The notes under the pieces are model-generated. The model did not search any database. It saw nothing but the letters and a program-made list of their open reading frames with translations, and had not been told where the DNA came from. From Bacillota bacterium (GTDB lineage Bacteria; Bacillota; Clostridia; Lachnospirales; Lachnospiraceae), in assembly GCA_023386315.1 (NCBI GenBank), contig JAEWJZ010000010.1, positions 62,001 through 126,000 of the forward strand: DNA of 64,000 nucleotides, read 5' to 3'. A program made the position numbers and the translations under genes. This document shows, one piece after another, positions 62,510 to 64,000 of this stretch. Numbering within the stretch: position 1 is the stretch's first letter; each line of letters starts with the position of its first letter.

Positions 62510-64000
62510 CTAAAGATGCAGTACTCTGGATTTAATTTCTTTTGTCTTACCTGTATTCCAGAAATTTTCTCCTAAATAACCGCAGGTTCTTCTGGTTACA
62601 TTCATACGGTTTTTATCTTTATTATGGCACTGTGGACATTCCCACTCCATATTGTCATTAATTATAATTTCACCGTCAAATCCGCATACCTGGCAGTAGT
62701 CAGACTTTGTATTAAATTCTGCATACTGAATGTTGTCATAGATAAATTTAACTACATCTTCCATTGCCTGTAAATTATGCTTCATATTGGGAACTTCCAC
62801 ATAAGAAATGGCTCCTCCGGAAGAAATCTTCTGGAACTGGCTCTCAAAGTTAAATTTGGTAAAGGCATCAATATGTTCTCTGACATCCACATGATAGGAA
62901 TTGGTATAATAACCCTTATCCGTTACATCAGGAATGCTGCCAAAGCGCTCTCTGTCGATCTTTGCAAAGCGGTAGCACAGAGATTCTGCCGGAGTCCCGT
63001 ACAGTCCAAAGCCAAGACCTGTCTCTTCCTTCCACTTGTCTACCACCTGCCTCATGTGATTCATAACACGAAGGGCAAACTCCTCTCCTTCGGGAGTAGT
63101 ATGGCTGACCCCTTTCATAAGCCTGGTTGTTTCATAGAGGCCGATATATCCCAGTGAAATTGTAGAATATCCGCCGTGAAGCAGAGCATCGATGGTCTCT
63201 CCCTTTTTCAGCCTTGCAATGGCTCCGTACTGCCAGTGAATCGGGCTTACGTCAGACAAGGTTCCTTCCAGTGATTTATGCCTGCACATCAGAGCTTCAA
63301 AGCAAAGATTTAACCGTTCATCCAAAAGGCTCCAGAACGTTTCCTCATCGCCCTTTGCAATAATTCCGATCTGAGGAAGGTTTAAGCTTACCACTCCCTG
63401 ATTAAATCTTCCCTCGAACTTATAGTCTCCGTTTTCATCCTTCCAGGTTGAGAGAAAGCTGCGGCAGCCCATACAGCTGAATACATTGCCCTCATAATTT
63501 TCCCGCATTTTTTTTGCTGAAATATAATCCGGATACATGCGTTTGGAGGAGCACTTAACTGCAAGTTTTGTTATATAATCATATCTTCCGCCCTTTAAGC
63601 AGTTGTTCTCATCAAGAACATAGATCAGCTTTGGAAATGCAGGCGTTACATAGACGCCGGATTCATTCTTAATGCCTTCCAGTCTCTGACGGAGAACCTC
63701 TTCCACAATCATGGCATTTTCTTCAATATATTCATCCTGATCGTCCAGGCATAAAAACAGCGTAACAAAGGGTGCCTGGCCATTGGTCGTCATCAGCGTA
63801 TTGATCTGATACTGAATGGTCTGGACACCAGACTTCAATTCATCCCTTAAACGAATGGAAGCCATCTTCTCTATCATCTCTTCCGATACGGTATCGCCGA
63901 ACTCTTCTTTGATCTGCTTATGAAATTTAGTGCTGCTTTTTCTTAAATATTTTCCCAGATGGCGGATGTCTACAGACTGACCTCCGTACTGATTGCTGGC
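62510..64000 (-). CDS. nrdD: Anaerobic ribonucleoside-triphosphate reductase, 5' end cut by window
   Basis: Class III enzyme that makes deoxynucleotides without oxygen. The frame continues past the ATG at 63877 to the right edge (upstream residues ASNQYGGQSVDIRHLGKYL), so at least 496 residues are present and the true start is outside. C-terminal zinc site CQVCGFDGEI...CPQCHN and the glycyl-radical motif RRTCGYLGENFWN are intact. Confidence 0.96.
   Translation of the reverse strand, partial: ASNQYGGQSVDIRHLGKYLRKSSTKFHKQIKEEFGDTVSEEMIEKMASIRLRDELKSGVQTIQYQINTLMTTNGQAPFVTLFLCLDDQDEYIEENAMIVEEVLRQRLEGIKNESGVYVTPAFPKLIYVLDENNCLKGGRYDYITKLAVKCSSKRMYPDYISAKKMRENYEGNVFSCMGCRSFLSTWKDENGDYKFEGRFNQGVVSLNLPQIGIIAKGDEETFWSLLDERLNLCFEALMCRHKSLEGTLSDVSPIHWQYGAIARLKKGETIDALLHGGYSTISLGYIGLYETTRLMKGVSHTTPEGEEFALRVMNHMRQVVDKWKEETGLGFGLYGTPAESLCYRFAKIDRERFGSIPDVTDKGYYTNSYHVDVREHIDAFTKFNFESQFQKISSGGAISYVEVPNMKHNLQAMEDVVKFIYDNIQYAEFNTKSDYCQVCGFDGEIIINDNMEWECPQCHNKDKNRMNVTRRTCGYLGENFWNTGKTKEIKSRVLHL

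Noticed and set aside
1..64000. CRISPR array, prophage or insertion sequence
   Set aside because: No regularly spaced direct repeats, cas genes, transposases, integrases or phage structural genes were found.

Overview
The window is a 64 kb piece of a Clostridia chromosome, most likely from Lachnospiraceae. Overall base composition looks moderate (low-to-mid 40s % GC by eye). Evidence for the group: AGGAGG-type ribosome sites; sigma-A promoters with 16-17 base spacers; T-box and L20-type leaders; Csp-type subtilases, DUF1540 and DUF6143-like proteins typical of spore formers; PPi-type phosphofructokinase; anaerobic class III ribonucleotide reductase; tRNA genes without encoded CCA. Lacrimispora or Lachnoclostridium would fit, but that is inference. 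No rRNA, insertion sequence, prophage, integrase or CRISPR array was seen.

Layout. 0-11 kb is mostly housekeeping on the minus strand: a truncated ftsW/rodA-type gene, a U32 protein, zapA, ruvA-ruvB, hslO with a methyltransferase, and a SEC-C protein. A YprB-type exonuclease and a cold-shock gene run on the plus strand. 11-16.5 kb is a TRAP transporter (dctPQM) behind a LytS/YesM-type kinase and an AraC-type response regulator, split by a long hairpin. 16.6-21.4 kb holds a divergent pair of 559-residue Csp-type subtilases. One has lost its catalytic serine; both are fronted by mirror-image promoters of sporulation-sigma type; mscL follows. 21.4-27.7 kb has LysR/panE, a CDP-alcohol phosphatidyltransferase, tdk, an L,D-transpeptidase, a small membrane protein, a frameshifted small gene, a second cold-shock gene and an HMA-like protein.

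27.7-35.8 kb is an AT-rich accessory stretch of small single-enzyme genes, nearly all on the minus strand: a Coa1-like fragment, SnoaL, deoxyribosyltransferase-like, nitroreductase, three GNATs, a 2H phosphoesterase, an MBL hydrolase, a FosX fosfomycin hydrolase and a Nudix hydrolase. 36.3-39.4 kb carries pfp and a PAS-GGDEF cyclase. 39.4-40.4 kb is a tRNA cluster with four tRNA-Leu genes (two identical pairs, one pair inverted) and tRNA-Asn. 40.4-41.6 kb has a hairpin-rich leader and a two-gene unit behind a sigma-K-like promoter. 42.8-47 kb is infC-rpmI-rplT with its leader, a DUF1540 gene and thrS with a T-box.

47-64 kb is metabolic and export functions: AEC transporter, ilvE, acetamidase/formamidase, three MATE exporters, an AraC regulator, a fucO-like dehydrogenase with TetR, garD with a divergent LysR, a PPC/DUF296 protein, a DUF1275 membrane protein, and nrdD-nrdG running off the right edge.

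How they fit together. Sugar-acid and C3 metabolism (garD, fucO-like, TRAP) sits beside locally regulated export. Spore-associated genes (subtilase pair, proline-rich protein, DUF6143-like) have promoters unlike the sigma-A sites elsewhere. The subtilase/pseudo-subtilase pair is the strongest candidate for an undescribed system, by analogy with CspB/CspC germinant signalling.
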